The translations under genes and the position numbers were made by a program. A stretch of DNA of 64,000 nucleotides, from NCBI RefSeq assembly GCF_001295975.1, contig NZ_LJHU01000022.1, positions 1 through 64,000 of the forward strand, read 5' to 3'. Positions 29,675 through 38,827 of the stretch are shown in pieces; position 1 is the stretch's first letter, and every line of letters begins with the position of its first letter. This DNA comes from Brevundimonas sp. AAP58. GTDB taxonomy: Bacteria > Pseudomonadota > Alphaproteobacteria > Caulobacterales > Caulobacteraceae. Under the pieces are notes generated by a model that worked only from the letters and a program-made list of their open reading frames with translations, was not told where the DNA came from and made no database searches.

Positions 29675-30832
29675 TCACACAGAGGCCTGGCGGCCGGTCG
29701 CCTTCTTCATGGCCACGCCGGCGGCGGCGACGGCGCCCATCAGCCGGTTGGCGGAGGTCGTTTCGCAGGCCTCGATGGCGGCCCAGCGCCGGCGCACGCT
29801 GGTCCTCAGCCGCTCGGCCCGCCCGCCCGCCGCCCCGTTCAGCAGGCCGACCGCGGCGTCCGAAAGCGCCGCGCCCAGTCCGGGTTTCAGCACCACGGCC
29901 TCGCGCACACCCTGGGACGCATTGCAGAAGTACTTCTTGTAGCCCTCGCCCCCGAACCCGAAGTCGAACACGCGGAACCCGTCCGCGCAGCCCAGCTTCA
30001 TGGTGTCCAGCGTCAGCAGGATCCCCGGCGAGCACCGTGCCATCGCCGGCTCATAGGCCGGGAACCAGAAGTGATATCGGTCGCCTGCGTGCAGCGAATA
30101 CTCGATCGCCGCCAGCCGATCCCCACTCCACAGCGCCGCCATGGACGCGCCGAAATCCTCGCGCCCATCGGTCATCAGGGCGTGCAGCAGATCACGCGTC
30201 CAGCCGCAGGCGAAGATGTCGTGACGCCCCGTGCGGGCATACTGCTCGCGTTTCAGGGCGATCAGATGATCCAGCAGCGCCGGGTCAGTCAGACCCCGCT
30301 CGACCCGGACCGCGCCCTGTTCGGCCTCCAGGCTGCGCCGCGCCCGCTCCTTGTCCTTGAAATACTTGCTCCAGGTTTGGCGTCGCTCGGCGTACCAGAC
30401 CTCGTATCCCTCTTCGGGCGTAATGGTCATCAGGGTCTCGCGCGGCTCGCCGACGCCCGACGGCCCGACCCAGGCCGAGACGTTCAGACGCGGGGCACCC
30501 AGCAGGGCCGCGACCGTCTCCAGCGGCGGCGCATCGCCGGGCATGGCGATGACGCCGTGATAGTCGTTCATCGGCGCGCCCAGCGGCTGGATCGCCGCTC
30601 CGCGCCTCTGGTGGGGAAAATAGCCGACCGTTCGCCCGTCCCGGCTCAGGATCGCCACGGCCGCGTCCGGGCTGATCCGCCCCGCGATCTCGGTGAACTC
30701 GAAGCGGAAATAGGGGCTGGCCAGGTCCGGATTGGCGTCCGTCATGGCCCGCCACAGCACGCGGTCGGCCAGCGTCAGCTGGTCGGTCGTGACAATCTCG
30801 ATCTGTAGCGATCCGGCCATGCGCATCCCCAT
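29675..30832 (-). CDS. GNAT/FemAB-like acetyltransferase (BioF2-like)
   Basis: A 385-residue protein with the two-lobed layout of BioF2/CelD-type acetyltransferases, often linked to exopolysaccharide or surface-glycan genes. Visible features: GYFPHQRRGAAIQPLG, PMNDYHGVIA, the YFKDKERARRSLE segment near the domain boundary, and the final fold motif FRVFDFGFGGEGYKKYFCN. The C-terminal 70 residues are an extra basic helix region. The start may be Met3 or Met5 of the open frame. Co-transcribed with the downstream cupin-like gene. Confidence 0.75.
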   Translation of the reverse strand: MGMRMAGSLQIEIVTTDQLTLADRVLWRAMTDANPDLASPYFRFEFTEIAGRISPDAAVAILSRDGRTVGYFPHQRRGAAIQPLGAPMNDYHGVIAMPGDAPPLETVAALLGAPRLNVSAWVGPSGVGEPRETLMTITPEEGYEVWYAERRQTWSKYFKDKERARRSLEAEQGAVRVERGLTDPALLDHLIALKREQYARTGRHDIFACGWTRDLLHALMTDGREDFGASMAALWSGDRLAAIEYSLHAGDRYHFWFPAYEPAMARCSPGILLTLDTMKLGCADGFRVFDFGFGGEGYKKYFCNASQGVREAVVLKPGLGAALSDAAVGLLNGAAGGRAERLRTSVRRRWAAIEACETTSANRLMGAVAAAGVAMKKATGRQASV

Positions 30833-30975
30833 CGTGCGTCCTTCCGCAAGACGCGTTCCGGCCGGGACCCTGCCACGGGCGCCATTTCGGCACGGTTCAG
30901 AGGCGTGGTGAACGAAAGGTTGGCCGGGAGCCTTGCCGCGTCCGGAACGTTGCCATGGCCTGCAAGGAGCCCTCC

Positions 30976-31143
30976 ATGACCGACCCCGTCCGCGACCCCG
31001 GCTATTCGTCGGACTACGAGGAAGAAAAGCCCGTCGGCGACGGTCGCCCCCCTCGCCCAGCCCAGGAGCCTGCAGGCTCCAGAGGTTCCTCCAACTCCGG
31101 CGAAACCGCCACCGACCCGGCGACCGGGGAGCCGAACAGATAG
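30976..31143 (+). CDS. Small acidic/proline-rich hypothetical protein
   Basis: A 55-residue protein, MTDPVRDPGYSSDYEEE at the N-terminus, then low-complexity Gly/Pro/Ser/Glu sequence. The AAGGAG-type ribosome-binding site 5-6 bp before the ATG is good; the frame extends upstream only through that site. Probably intrinsically disordered. No family recognised. Confidence 0.5.
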   Translation: MTDPVRDPGYSSDYEEEKPVGDGRPPRPAQEPAGSRGSSNSGETATDPATGEPNR

Positions 31144-31307
31144 GACCGGCAGCCAGAGCCCAAAACCCGCTCTCCCTCCCCTTCAGCAGAGGTCAGAGAC
31201 GAACGGCCGGGAGGGGCGGCCCGCCGATCCATGGGCGATGACGGGGGTCTGGCTCACCTGCGCCACACGTCGCCCCCCGAATCTGGGAGGACTAAGTGAA
31301 AACCGAC

Positions 31308-31499
31308 CTACTCCGTCGCCGAAACCGCGCTCGGATCCTCGATCACCACGCCCGGCCCCAGCACCATGACCCCCGCCAGCAGCACCGCCGCCATCGCCGC
31401 CAGCGCCGTCGCGCCGAGCAGGCCCAGCGCCCCGGCCTTCCTCGCCGGCGCGACCAGCACGCCGCGCGCGGCTTCGATCTGGGTCATCGCATCGGCCAT
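31308..31499 (-). CDS. Small single-helix membrane protein
   Basis: A 63-residue protein with a soluble MADAMTQIEAARGVL start, one hydrophobic helix (about residues 25-50) and a short polar tail. It is divergent from trpG with about 107 bp between the starts. No family recognised. The reading frame is plausible, but such short frames can be chance in GC-rich DNA. Confidence 0.5.
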   Translation of the reverse strand: MADAMTQIEAARGVLVAPARKAGALGLLGATALAAMAAVLLAGVMVLGPGVVIEDPSAVSATE

Positions 31500-31606
31500 G
31501 GCGGGCGCTCCCTCGGTTCGACTGCGACCTCACGCCCATTCGGTTAACCAAGAGTTGCCGCGCCTCCTCGCTTGGCGATGCGCCAGCCAGCCCCTAGAAG
31601 CGGCTC

Positions 31607-32197
31607 ATGATCCTCGTCGTCGATAACTACGACAGCTTCACCTACAACCTCGTCCACTACCTCGCGGAGCTGGGCGCGGAGACGCATGTCGTCCGCAACG
31701 ACGACCTGACCGTCGACGAAGCCTGGGCGCTGAAGCCCGAGGCCATCCTCCTGTCCCCCGGCCCCTGCGCCCCGGATCAGGCCGGCATCTGCCTGCCCAT
31801 CCTGACCACCGCGCCCGACGACATGCCGATCCTGGGCGTCTGCCTGGGTCATCAGGCCATCGGCCAGGCCTTCGGCGGCGACGTGATCCGGGCCAAAACC
31901 CTGATGCACGGCAAGACCTCGCCGATCACCCACGACGGTCGCGGCCTGTTCAAGGGCCTGCCCAGCCCCTTCACCGCCACCCGCTATCACAGCCTGGCGG
32001 TCTCCAGAGCGACCCTGCCCAATACGCTGGACGTCACCGCCTGGACCGAGGACGGCGAGATCATGGGCGTCCAGCACCACGAACGGCCCATCCACGGCGT
32101 CCAGTTCCACCCGGAATCCATCGCCACCGAGCACGGCCACGACCTGATCGCCAACTTCCTGGACCTGGCCAACGTCCGCCGCCTCGCGGTCGTCTGA
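31607..32197 (+). CDS. trpG: Anthranilate synthase glutamine amidotransferase subunit
   Basis: Supplies ammonia from glutamine to TrpE (and often to PabB) for anthranilate or aminodeoxychorismate synthesis. The 196-residue class I amidotransferase has its nucleophile Cys79 in [15 protein letters not shown] and the His-Glu pair in GVQFHPESI. Starts the trpGDC run; trpE is not next to it. Its stop overlaps the trpD ATG by one base. Confidence 0.96.
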   Translation: MILVVDNYDSFTYNLVHYLAELGAETHVVRNDDLTVDEAWALKPEAILLSPGPCAPDQAGICLPILTTAPDDMPILGVCLGHQAIGQAFGGDVIRAKTLMHGKTSPITHDGRGLFKGLPSPFTATRYHSLAVSRATLPNTLDVTAWTEDGEIMGVQHHERPIHGVQFHPESIATEHGHDLIANFLDLANVRRLAVV

Positions 32198-33231
32198 TGT
32201 CCGACACCATCAAGCCCCTGCTGGCCAAGCTGGTCGACGGCCAGGTCCTGACCGAGGCCGAGGCGGGCGACTTCTTCGCCGCCTGCCTGCGCGGCGAGCC
32301 CACCCCGGCCCAGGTCGCCGCCGCCGTCACGGCGCTGCGCATCCGGGGCGAGACCGTGCCGGAGATCACCGCCTTCGCCCGCGCCATGCGCTCGGCCGCC
32401 GCCCCCTTCGAGACGCCCTTCGACGTCATCGACACCTGCGGCACCGGCGGCGACGGCGCCCACACCTTCAACATCTCCACCGCCGCCGCGCTGGTGCTCG
32501 CCGGCGCGGGCCTCAAGGTCGCCAAGCACGGCAACCGCGCGCTCAGCTCCAAGTCCGGATCGTCGGACGTGCTGGCCGCGCTGGGCGTCGACCTCATGGC
32601 CCCGGCCGAGCGCCAGAAGCAGGCCCTGGACGAGGCCGGCATCTGCTTCCTGTTCGCCCCCGCCTATCATGGCGCCATGCGCCATGTGACGCCGATCCGC
32701 GCCGAGATCGGCTTCCGCACCGTCTTCAACCTGCTGGGCCCCCTGTCGAACCCCGCCGGCGCCCGGCGTCAGGTCATGGGCGTCTACGACCCCCGCCTGC
32801 TGGAACCCCTCGTCGAGGTGCTGGGCCGCCTCGGCGCTGTCCGCGCCTGGACCGTCCACGGCCAGGGTCTGGACGAGCTCACCACCACCGGCCCGACCGA
32901 CGTCGCCGAGTGGAAAGACGGCGCCGTCCGCCGCTTCCAGATCACGCCCGAGGACGCCGGCCTGCCCCGCGCCAGCCTCGCCGACCTGCGCGGCGGCGAC
33001 GCGGAAGAGAACGCTGCGGCCCTTCGCGCCCTGCTTGACGGCGCCCCCGGCCCCTATCGCGACGTGGTGCTGCTCAACGCCGCCGCCGCCCTGGTCGTCG
33101 CCGACCGCGCCGCCGATCTGAAGGACGGCGTGGCCGTCGCCGCCCGCGCCATCGACGATGGCTCGGCCGCGCGGTCTCTGGAGACCCTGGCCCGCATTAC
33201 CTCCGCTCCGGCCGAGGTGCCCGAGGCATGA
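32197..33231 (+). CDS. trpD: Anthranilate phosphoribosyltransferase
   Basis: Joins anthranilate and PRPP in the second step of tryptophan synthesis. The 344-residue protein has the PRPP loop motif [34 protein letters not shown] and a C-terminal substrate region with [11 protein letters not shown]. It overlaps trpG by one base and trpC by four (ATGA), consistent with coupled translation. Confidence 0.97.
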   Translation: MSDTIKPLLAKLVDGQVLTEAEAGDFFAACLRGEPTPAQVAAAVTALRIRGETVPEITAFARAMRSAAAPFETPFDVIDTCGTGGDGAHTFNISTAAALVLAGAGLKVAKHGNRALSSKSGSSDVLAALGVDLMAPAERQKQALDEAGICFLFAPAYHGAMRHVTPIRAEIGFRTVFNLLGPLSNPAGARRQVMGVYDPRLLEPLVEVLGRLGAVRAWTVHGQGLDELTTTGPTDVAEWKDGAVRRFQITPEDAGLPRASLADLRGGDAEENAAALRALLDGAPGPYRDVVLLNAAAALVVADRAADLKDGVAVAARAIDDGSAARSLETLARITSAPAEVPEA

Positions 33232-34022
33232 CCGACATCCTCGAACGGATCGCCGCCTACAAGCGTGACGACGTCGCCGCGCGCAAACGCGAGCGCCCCT
33301 TCGCCGAGATCGAATCGCTCGCCCTCGTCGCCGGCATGCCGCGCGGCTTCACCGCCGCCCTGCGAAAGAAGGCCGAGCCGGGCCGCCCCGCCCTGATCGC
33401 CGAGGTCAAAAAGGCCAGCCCCTCCAAGGGCCTGATCCGCGCCGACTTCGACCCGCCCGCGCTCGCCCGCGCCTATGAGGCCGGCGGCGCCGCCTGCCTG
33501 TCGATCCTGACCGACGGGCCGAGCTTTCAGGGCGACGATGCCTATCTGGTCGCCGCCCGCGCCGCCGTCGCCCTGCCCTGTCTGCGCAAGGACTTCCTCG
33601 TCGATCCCTGGCAGGTCGCAGAGAGCCGCACGCTCGGCGCCGACTGCATCCTGATCATCCTGTCGATGGTCGATGATTCGCTGGCGGCCGACCTGCTGGC
33701 CGAGGCCCGCCGATTCGGCATGGACGCCCTGATCGAGACCCACGACGAGGCCGAAATGGCCCGCGCCGCCGCGCTGGGCAGCGAGCTGATCGGCGTCAAC
33801 AACCGGTCGCTGCGCACCTTCGAGGTCGACCTGAACACCACCGCCCGCATGGCGCATCTGGCACCGGCGAACGCCCTGCTGGTGGCTGAGAGCGGCATCT
33901 TCACCCCCGCCGACGTCACCGCGGTCGCCGAGGCGGGCGCGGGCGCGATTCTCGTTGGCGAGAGCCTGATGCGTCAGCCAGATGTGGAAGAGGCGACGCG
34001 CAGGTTGCTTACCGTATTGTGA
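33228..34022 (+). CDS. trpC: Indole-3-glycerol phosphate synthase
   Basis: Closes the indole ring from CdRP in tryptophan synthesis. The 264-residue TIM barrel shows [49 protein letters not shown] and [10 protein letters not shown], all diagnostic. It is a stand-alone TrpC, without the TrpF fusion seen in enterics. Confidence 0.97.
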   Translation: MTDILERIAAYKRDDVAARKRERPFAEIESLALVAGMPRGFTAALRKKAEPGRPALIAEVKKASPSKGLIRADFDPPALARAYEAGGAACLSILTDGPSFQGDDAYLVAARAAVALPCLRKDFLVDPWQVAESRTLGADCILIILSMVDDSLAADLLAEARRFGMDALIETHDEAEMARAAALGSELIGVNNRSLRTFEVDLNTTARMAHLAPANALLVAESGIFTPADVTAVAEAGAGAILVGESLMRQPDVEEATRRLLTVL

Positions 34023-34062
34023 GCAAAGGACTTCAGCGGCTTGAGCGACTTGCAACGGCGAG

Positions 34063-34224
34063 CCCTTCCCCTCGAGGGGGAAGGGTTGGGATGGGGTGGA
34101 GGCACGATGCTTCCTCTGACCCACGGAGACTCCGAGCGCTTCGACATGACTTCGGCGTGGCCGTGCCCTTCCCCAAGACCCGGGCTCCACCCCATCCCCG
34201 GCCCTTCCCCCTCCAGGGGAAGGG
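34063..34224. repeat. Imperfect inverted repeat between trpC and lexA
   Basis: Arms 34063-34101 and 34185-34224 are near-perfect reverse complements over about 39 nt (each begins or ends with CCCTTCCCCT-type sequence and contains GGGATGGGGTGGAG or its complement). Each arm also holds its own small palindrome. The 83-bp middle is unique. It fills most of the 298-bp gap before lexA and may end trp transcription. Confidence 0.75.
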
Positions 34225-34265
34225 AGAAGGATGTGCCCCTCCGCCGTTAAGTTGACATTCACCAA

Positions 34266-34280
34266 GAACACTTACAGAAC
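34266..34280. promoter_or_regulatory. LexA (SOS) box 1
   Basis: GAAC-N7-GAAC, the reverse complement of the alphaproteobacterial SOS box GTTC-N7-GTTC. It lies 40 bp before the lexA start. With box 2 it implies autoregulation of lexA. Confidence 0.85.
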
Positions 34281-34290
34281 ATCGGCAACG

Positions 34291-34305
34291 GTTCACGACT
34301 TGTTC
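34291..34305 (+). promoter_or_regulatory. LexA (SOS) box 2
   Basis: GTTC-N7-GTTC in the forward orientation, ending 15 bp before the lexA start codon. Box 1 and box 2 are in opposite orientation, with 10 bp between them, so two repressor dimers could bind side by side over the promoter and start. Confidence 0.85.
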
Positions 34306-34320
34306 TGAAGGCCTCCGCCG

Positions 34321-35013
34321 ATGCTCACGCGCAAACAGCACGAACTCCTGATGTTCATCCACGAACGCATCAAGGAGACGGGCGTCTCGCCCTCCTTCGA
34401 CGAGATGAAGGAAGCGCTGGATCTGGCGTCCAAGTCGGGCATCCACCGCCTGATCACGGCGCTGGAGGAACGCGGCTTCATCCGCCGCCTCGCCCACCGC
34501 GCACGGGCGCTGGAGGTCATGAAGCTGCCGGAACAGGCCACGGCGGGCGCGCCGCGCGGGCGCGCCGGCTTCACGCCAGCGGTCATCGAGGGCGGCGGCC
34601 GCAGCCAGCCGGCCGAAGCCGCCAACGACACCCGCGAACTGGTCCTGGTCGGCAAGATCGCCGCCGGCGCCCCCATCGCCGCGCTCCAGGGCGACAACGG
34701 CCGCTATTCCGTGCCCGAGGCCATGCTGGGCGCGGGCGAGCACTACATGCTGGAGATCGAGGGCGATTCGATGATCGAGGCCGGCATCCTCGACGGCGAC
34801 CTGGTCGTCATCAAGAAATCCGACACGGCGACGTCGGGCGAAATCGTCGTTGCCCTGGTCGAAGGCGAGGAGGCGACGCTGAAGCGGCTGCGCAAGAAGG
34901 GCGGCTCCATCGCGCTCGAGCCCGCCAACCGCAACTACGAAACCCGCATCTTCGGCCCCGACCAGGTCGAGGTCCAGGGCAAGCTGGTGGGGCTCATCCG
35001 CCGGTATCACTGA
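34321..35013 (+). CDS. lexA: SOS repressor LexA
   Basis: Represses DNA-damage genes until RecA-stimulated self-cleavage. The 230-residue protein has an N-terminal winged HTH (residues 1-65; [22 protein letters not shown]), a linker, the cleavage site Ala115-Gly116 in KIAAGAPIA, and the catalytic dyad Ser150 (GDSM) and Lys188 (ATLKRL). Length and motifs are those of alphaproteobacterial LexA. Two SOS boxes precede it. Confidence 0.97.
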   Translation: MLTRKQHELLMFIHERIKETGVSPSFDEMKEALDLASKSGIHRLITALEERGFIRRLAHRARALEVMKLPEQATAGAPRGRAGFTPAVIEGGGRSQPAEAANDTRELVLVGKIAAGAPIAALQGDNGRYSVPEAMLGAGEHYMLEIEGDSMIEAGILDGDLVVIKKSDTATSGEIVVALVEGEEATLKRLRKKGGSIALEPANRNYETRIFGPDQVEVQGKLVGLIRRYH

Positions 35014-35021
35014 GTTCTTGA

Positions 35022-35155
35022 TTTCCGCTCATCCCCGCGAAAGCGGGGACCCAGTCCTTTGGGCGATGAACGGTCAGGCCGGAGACAAGAAAGCGATCCC
35101 AGCACTCTGCCTCGCTTAAGCACTGGGTCCCCGCTTTCGCGGGGATGAGCGGAAA
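35022..35155. repeat. Perfect 34-bp inverted repeat element, copy 1
   Basis: Arm 35022-35055 and arm 35122-35155 are exact reverse complements over 34 nt, with a 66-bp spacer. The core is CATCCCCGCGAAAGCGGGGA. The element fills the gap between the convergent stops of lexA and comEC and could act as a two-way terminator. A second copy in reverse orientation is at 59234-59362; even the asymmetric spacers match in part, so this is one mobile or REPIN-like family. Confidence 0.9.
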
Positions 35156-35165
35156 GTGGGAGTGT

Positions 35166-37343
35166 CTACCCCTCCCCGTCCGGATCCCCGATCCGGCTCC
35201 AAGGCCGGTCGCCCCGCACATCCGATGTCCACAGCGCCCGCCAGCCGTCCTCGCCGCGCCATAGCTCCACCGCCCCGCCCCGCGCGAAGTCGACGCCGTC
35301 CAGCACCAGCCGCTCGGCGCACGCCGGCGGCAAGGCGTTGACGACGGCCCGCACGCTCACCACCTCCGCCGCGCGACATAGGTCGTCCAGCTGAACCGCA
35401 TCAGGTTCCCGCCTCCCCCACCACAGGGCGACCGGCGCCGCCCCGTCCGTCGGCGCGCACGCCGTCCGCTGACAGACCCACCCCTCGGCCGCCCTCGGCG
35501 TCAGCTCCAGCCCCCTTCGCCTTGACCACAGGTCCGCCGCGAACGCCCGCACTCCGGGCCGCACCACCACGGCCCGCCCGCCCTCGCTCCAGGCCGCGTT
35601 GGTCCCAGCGTCGCCGATCCACATCGTCGGCGTCTCCATCCTTGGCCACAGCAGGACCGCGCAGGCGAACGGCAGGCCCAGCCACCGCAACCGCCCCTTC
35701 CACAGACAGACAAACAGCACCCCGAGGAAGGCGATCGCCAGCACATAGTCGGGCGCGCTCGAAACCGTCCGGACCGCGCCGGGCAAACCTGCCGTCCAGT
35801 GCCCGATGGCCAGCATCGCATCGACGCCCTTGCCCGCGACCCACAGGAACGGCCCGCCCAGTCCCAGTGGCTCCAGGACCGCGCCCAGCGCCAAGGCTGG
35901 CATCATCAGAAAGTCGGCGATGGGCGAAGTCCCGAGGTTGGCGACCAGTCCGTACATCGCCATCCGGTTGAAGTGTTGCACGGCGAACGGCCCGGTCGCC
36001 GCGCCAGCCACGAAGCTGGCGGTCACCGCGGCCAGGATCCAGTGGCCGCCGGTCTGGATCACAGCGATGGGCCACGGCACGCCCATGTCCCTTACCCGGC
36101 GGGGCCAGCTTTCCGCCAACGCCACCAGGGCGGCCGTCGCCGCGAACGACATCTGGAACCCCGGCGTCACGATGGCCTCGGGCTGGATCAGCAGCACGAT
36201 CATGGCCGCGACCGCCAGGGCGTGCATGGTGATCGCGGGTCGGTCCAGCAGGACCGCGGCGAACGCCACCGAGGCCGTGATCGCCGCCCTCTGCGCCGGC
36301 GGCGGCGCGCCGGACACGACCAGATAGCTGCCGACCGCGATCAGGCCGACGATGGCCGCGATCTTCTTGCCGTTGACCCGGAGCGCCAGCCACGGCCACG
36401 CCGCCACGCCCAGCCTGACGCCGAAGAAGACGAACCCGCCCACGATCGCCATGTGCAGGCCCGAGATCGACAGGATGTGCGCCAGGCCGCTGTCGCGCAT
36501 GGCATCCAGATCCTCTCGCGCGATCCAGGTCTCATGGCCCGTCACCATCGCCGCCGCGATCCCGCCCGTCCGTTCGCCCAGACGCGCCACGATCCGTTCG
36601 GCGAGCGCGAACCGCGCCGCATTGATCGCCATGGTTCGCTTCAGCCCCTCCGGCGGTTCGGGCAACGCCACGGCCCGTGTCTCGCCCAGCCCGAACGCCG
36701 TCCCGCCCATGCCGAGAAAAAAGGCGTTCCGCCCAAAGTCATAGGCCCCAGGACTGGCCGGCGGCGGCGGCGGATTGAGAATGGCGAACAGCCGGATCGC
36801 CTCGCCCGGCCTGGGCGGTTCGCCCCGCACTGTGGCCCTCAACCGGATCGGCGTCTCCTCAGGGGTAAGGCCGCGAATCCGCACCGGTGCCAGCACCACC
36901 CGATGGCCCCGGTCGCCCGGACTGTCGACGTCCAGAACCCAGCCCTCGACCACCGTCGGCTCGGCCATCGCCGGCGCGATCGGCGCCGTCACCCGCTCGG
37001 TCCGAACCTTGGCCACCGCCAGCCCCAGCGCCAGACACGCCAGCAGCATCAGCGGCAGGGTCACCGCTCGCCCTGCCCCCAGCCGCCGTACCGCCAGCCA
37101 GACCCCGGCCGCCACGGCCGCCGTTGCGATCAGCGGCCACAGCGGAGGCTCGGTCTTGAGGGCGAAATACACCGCCGCCCCGCCGCCGAACGCCACCGGG
37201 GCCCACAGCCGCCAGCGCAGGCTCTGCGCCACCGCCTCGGCCCTCAGCCACGCCGCCACGCGGCGCGAAAACCCCGGCCGCGCGACGCTGGGATTCAGAG
37301 GATCAGGCGCTATAAGGGCGGCCCGACCGGACCCCTCCCCCAT
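35166..37343 (-). CDS. comEC: ComEC/Rec2-family DNA-uptake channel protein
   Basis: Inner-membrane channel that passes single-stranded DNA into the cytoplasm during natural transformation. About 725 residues: N-terminal membrane helices and a DUF4131-like soluble domain (VEGWVLDVDSPGDRGHRVVL), then the multi-helix Competence domain with HILSISGLHMAIVGG, GAPPPAQRAAI and LVANLGTSPIADFL. The C-terminal 130 residues do not show the HxHxDH motif of the metallo-hydrolase domain found in longer ComEC proteins. The start is uncertain: this ATG shares CATG with the gltX start, and a later start is possible. Pilus and other com genes are not nearby. Confidence 0.9.
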   Translation of the reverse strand: MGEGSGRAALIAPDPLNPSVARPGFSRRVAAWLRAEAVAQSLRWRLWAPVAFGGGAAVYFALKTEPPLWPLIATAAVAAGVWLAVRRLGAGRAVTLPLMLLACLALGLAVAKVRTERVTAPIAPAMAEPTVVEGWVLDVDSPGDRGHRVVLAPVRIRGLTPEETPIRLRATVRGEPPRPGEAIRLFAILNPPPPPASPGAYDFGRNAFFLGMGGTAFGLGETRAVALPEPPEGLKRTMAINAARFALAERIVARLGERTGGIAAAMVTGHETWIAREDLDAMRDSGLAHILSISGLHMAIVGGFVFFGVRLGVAAWPWLALRVNGKKIAAIVGLIAVGSYLVVSGAPPPAQRAAITASVAFAAVLLDRPAITMHALAVAAMIVLLIQPEAIVTPGFQMSFAATAALVALAESWPRRVRDMGVPWPIAVIQTGGHWILAAVTASFVAGAATGPFAVQHFNRMAMYGLVANLGTSPIADFLMMPALALGAVLEPLGLGGPFLWVAGKGVDAMLAIGHWTAGLPGAVRTVSSAPDYVLAIAFLGVLFVCLWKGRLRWLGLPFACAVLLWPRMETPTMWIGDAGTNAAWSEGGRAVVVRPGVRAFAADLWSRRRGLELTPRAAEGWVCQRTACAPTDGAAPVALWWGRREPDAVQLDDLCRAAEVVSVRAVVNALPPACAERLVLDGVDFARGGAVELWRGEDGWRALWTSDVRGDRPWSRIGDPDGEG

Positions 37344-38760
37344 GCCCGCAGCCCCCTCGACCCCTGTCGTCACCCGCTTCGCTCCCTCGCCGACCGGCTC
37401 CCTCCACATAGGAGGCGCAAGAACGGCGTTGTTCAACTACCTTTACGCGAAAGGTCGAGGCGGCAAGTTCCTGATCCGCGTGGAGGACACAGACCGTGAG
37501 CGCTCCACCGACGAGGCGGTCAAAGCCATCTTCGACGGCCTGTCCTGGCTTGAGCTGTTCGCCGACGAGGATCCCGTCTTCCAGTTCGCCCGCGCCGACC
37601 GCCATCGCGAGGTCGTGAACCAGCTGCTGGAAACCGGCCACGCCTACCGAGACTTCCTGTCGGCCGAGGAAACCGGGGCGCTACGCGATACCGCCAAGGC
37701 CGAGGGCCGCGACTTCGTCTCGCCCTGGCGCGACCGCGAGCCGACGGTCGACGATCTGGCCCAGCCTCATACCGTCCGCTTCCGCCGGCCGCTCGACACC
37801 GCCGTCGTCGTCGACGATGCCGTGCAGGGGACGGTGCGCTGGGAGACCTCGGCGCTCGACGACCTCGTCATCCTGCGCTCGGACGGAGCCCCGACCTACA
37901 ACCTCGCCGTCGTCGTCGACGACCACGACATGGGCGTGACCCACGTCATCCGGGGTGACGACCATCTGAACAACGCCGCGCGCCAGAGCCTGATCTACGA
38001 CGCGCTCGGCTGGCCGCGCCCGACGTTTGCCCACATCCCCCTGATCCACGGGCCGGACGGGGCCAAGCTGTCCAAGCGGCACGGCGCCCAGGCTGTCCAC
38101 GAATACGCCGAGATGGGCTATCTGCCCGAGGCCATGCGCAACTACCTGGCCCGCCTCGGCTGGGCCCACGGCGACGACGAGCTGTTTTCCGACGAACAGG
38201 CGCAGGACTGGTTCGACCTCGACGCCATCGGCAAGGCCCCGGCCCGCCTGGATTTCGACAAGCTGGCCCACGTCAACGCCCACTGGCTGCGGCTCGCCGC
38301 CGACGACCGCCTGGCCAAGCTGACGCTGGACGCCCACCTCGCGGCCGGTCGCGCGCTCAACGAAGGCGACGAGGCCCGACTCCAGCAGGCCATGCCCTTC
38401 GTCAAGGACCGGGCCAAGACCCTCATCGAACTGGCCGACCAGGCGGCCTTTGTGCTGGCCCGTCGCCCGCTCCCGCTCGACGACAAGGCGCGCGCCCTGC
38501 TCTCGGGCGAAACCGCGGACCGCATCGCCCGCCTAAGAGACCGGCTGGCGCTCTTCCAGTCCTGGGACGTCTTCGCGCTGGAGGCCGAGCTCAAAGCCTT
38601 CGCCGAGGAAGAGGGTGTTGGATTCGGCAAGATCGGACCGCCGATGCGCGCGGCCCTGACCGGCGGGCTCGTTTCGCCCGATATCGCCCGCATCCTTTCG
38701 GCCTTGGGGCGCGAAGAGGCTCTGGGGCGCTTGGATGATGCGCTGCAACAGACTAAGTGA
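37342..38760 (+). CDS. gltX: Glutamate--tRNA ligase
   Basis: Charges tRNA-Glu (and tRNA-Gln in organisms using the amidation route). The 472-residue class I enzyme has the HIGH-type motif SPTGSLHIGGARTALFN, RVEDTDRERS, HVIRGDDHLNNAARQ and the KMSKS-type motif KLSKRHGA. The start MPAAPSTPVVTRFAPSPTG fits the family; the longer upstream frame is a shadow of comEC. Divergent from comEC with overlapping start codons. Confidence 0.96.
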   Translation: MPAAPSTPVVTRFAPSPTGSLHIGGARTALFNYLYAKGRGGKFLIRVEDTDRERSTDEAVKAIFDGLSWLELFADEDPVFQFARADRHREVVNQLLETGHAYRDFLSAEETGALRDTAKAEGRDFVSPWRDREPTVDDLAQPHTVRFRRPLDTAVVVDDAVQGTVRWETSALDDLVILRSDGAPTYNLAVVVDDHDMGVTHVIRGDDHLNNAARQSLIYDALGWPRPTFAHIPLIHGPDGAKLSKRHGAQAVHEYAEMGYLPEAMRNYLARLGWAHGDDELFSDEQAQDWFDLDAIGKAPARLDFDKLAHVNAHWLRLAADDRLAKLTLDAHLAAGRALNEGDEARLQQAMPFVKDRAKTLIELADQAAFVLARRPLPLDDKARALLSGETADRIARLRDRLALFQSWDVFALEAELKAFAEEEGVGFGKIGPPMRAALTGGLVSPDIARILSALGREEALGRLDDALQQTK

Positions 38761-38827
38761 ACGTCCATAACCTTTCCGAGGCGGCTGGCCCGACCGGCCG
38801 CGACACTCCAGTACAAAGGGGCCGCTG

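Noticed and set aside
35022-35155. CRISPR-like repeat
   Set aside because: Only two complementary arms with one spacer; it is an inverted, not a direct, repeat array.
37344-37436. N-terminal extension of comEC
   Set aside because: The extra residues overlap the conserved N-terminal coding region of gltX and have no ComEC-like features.
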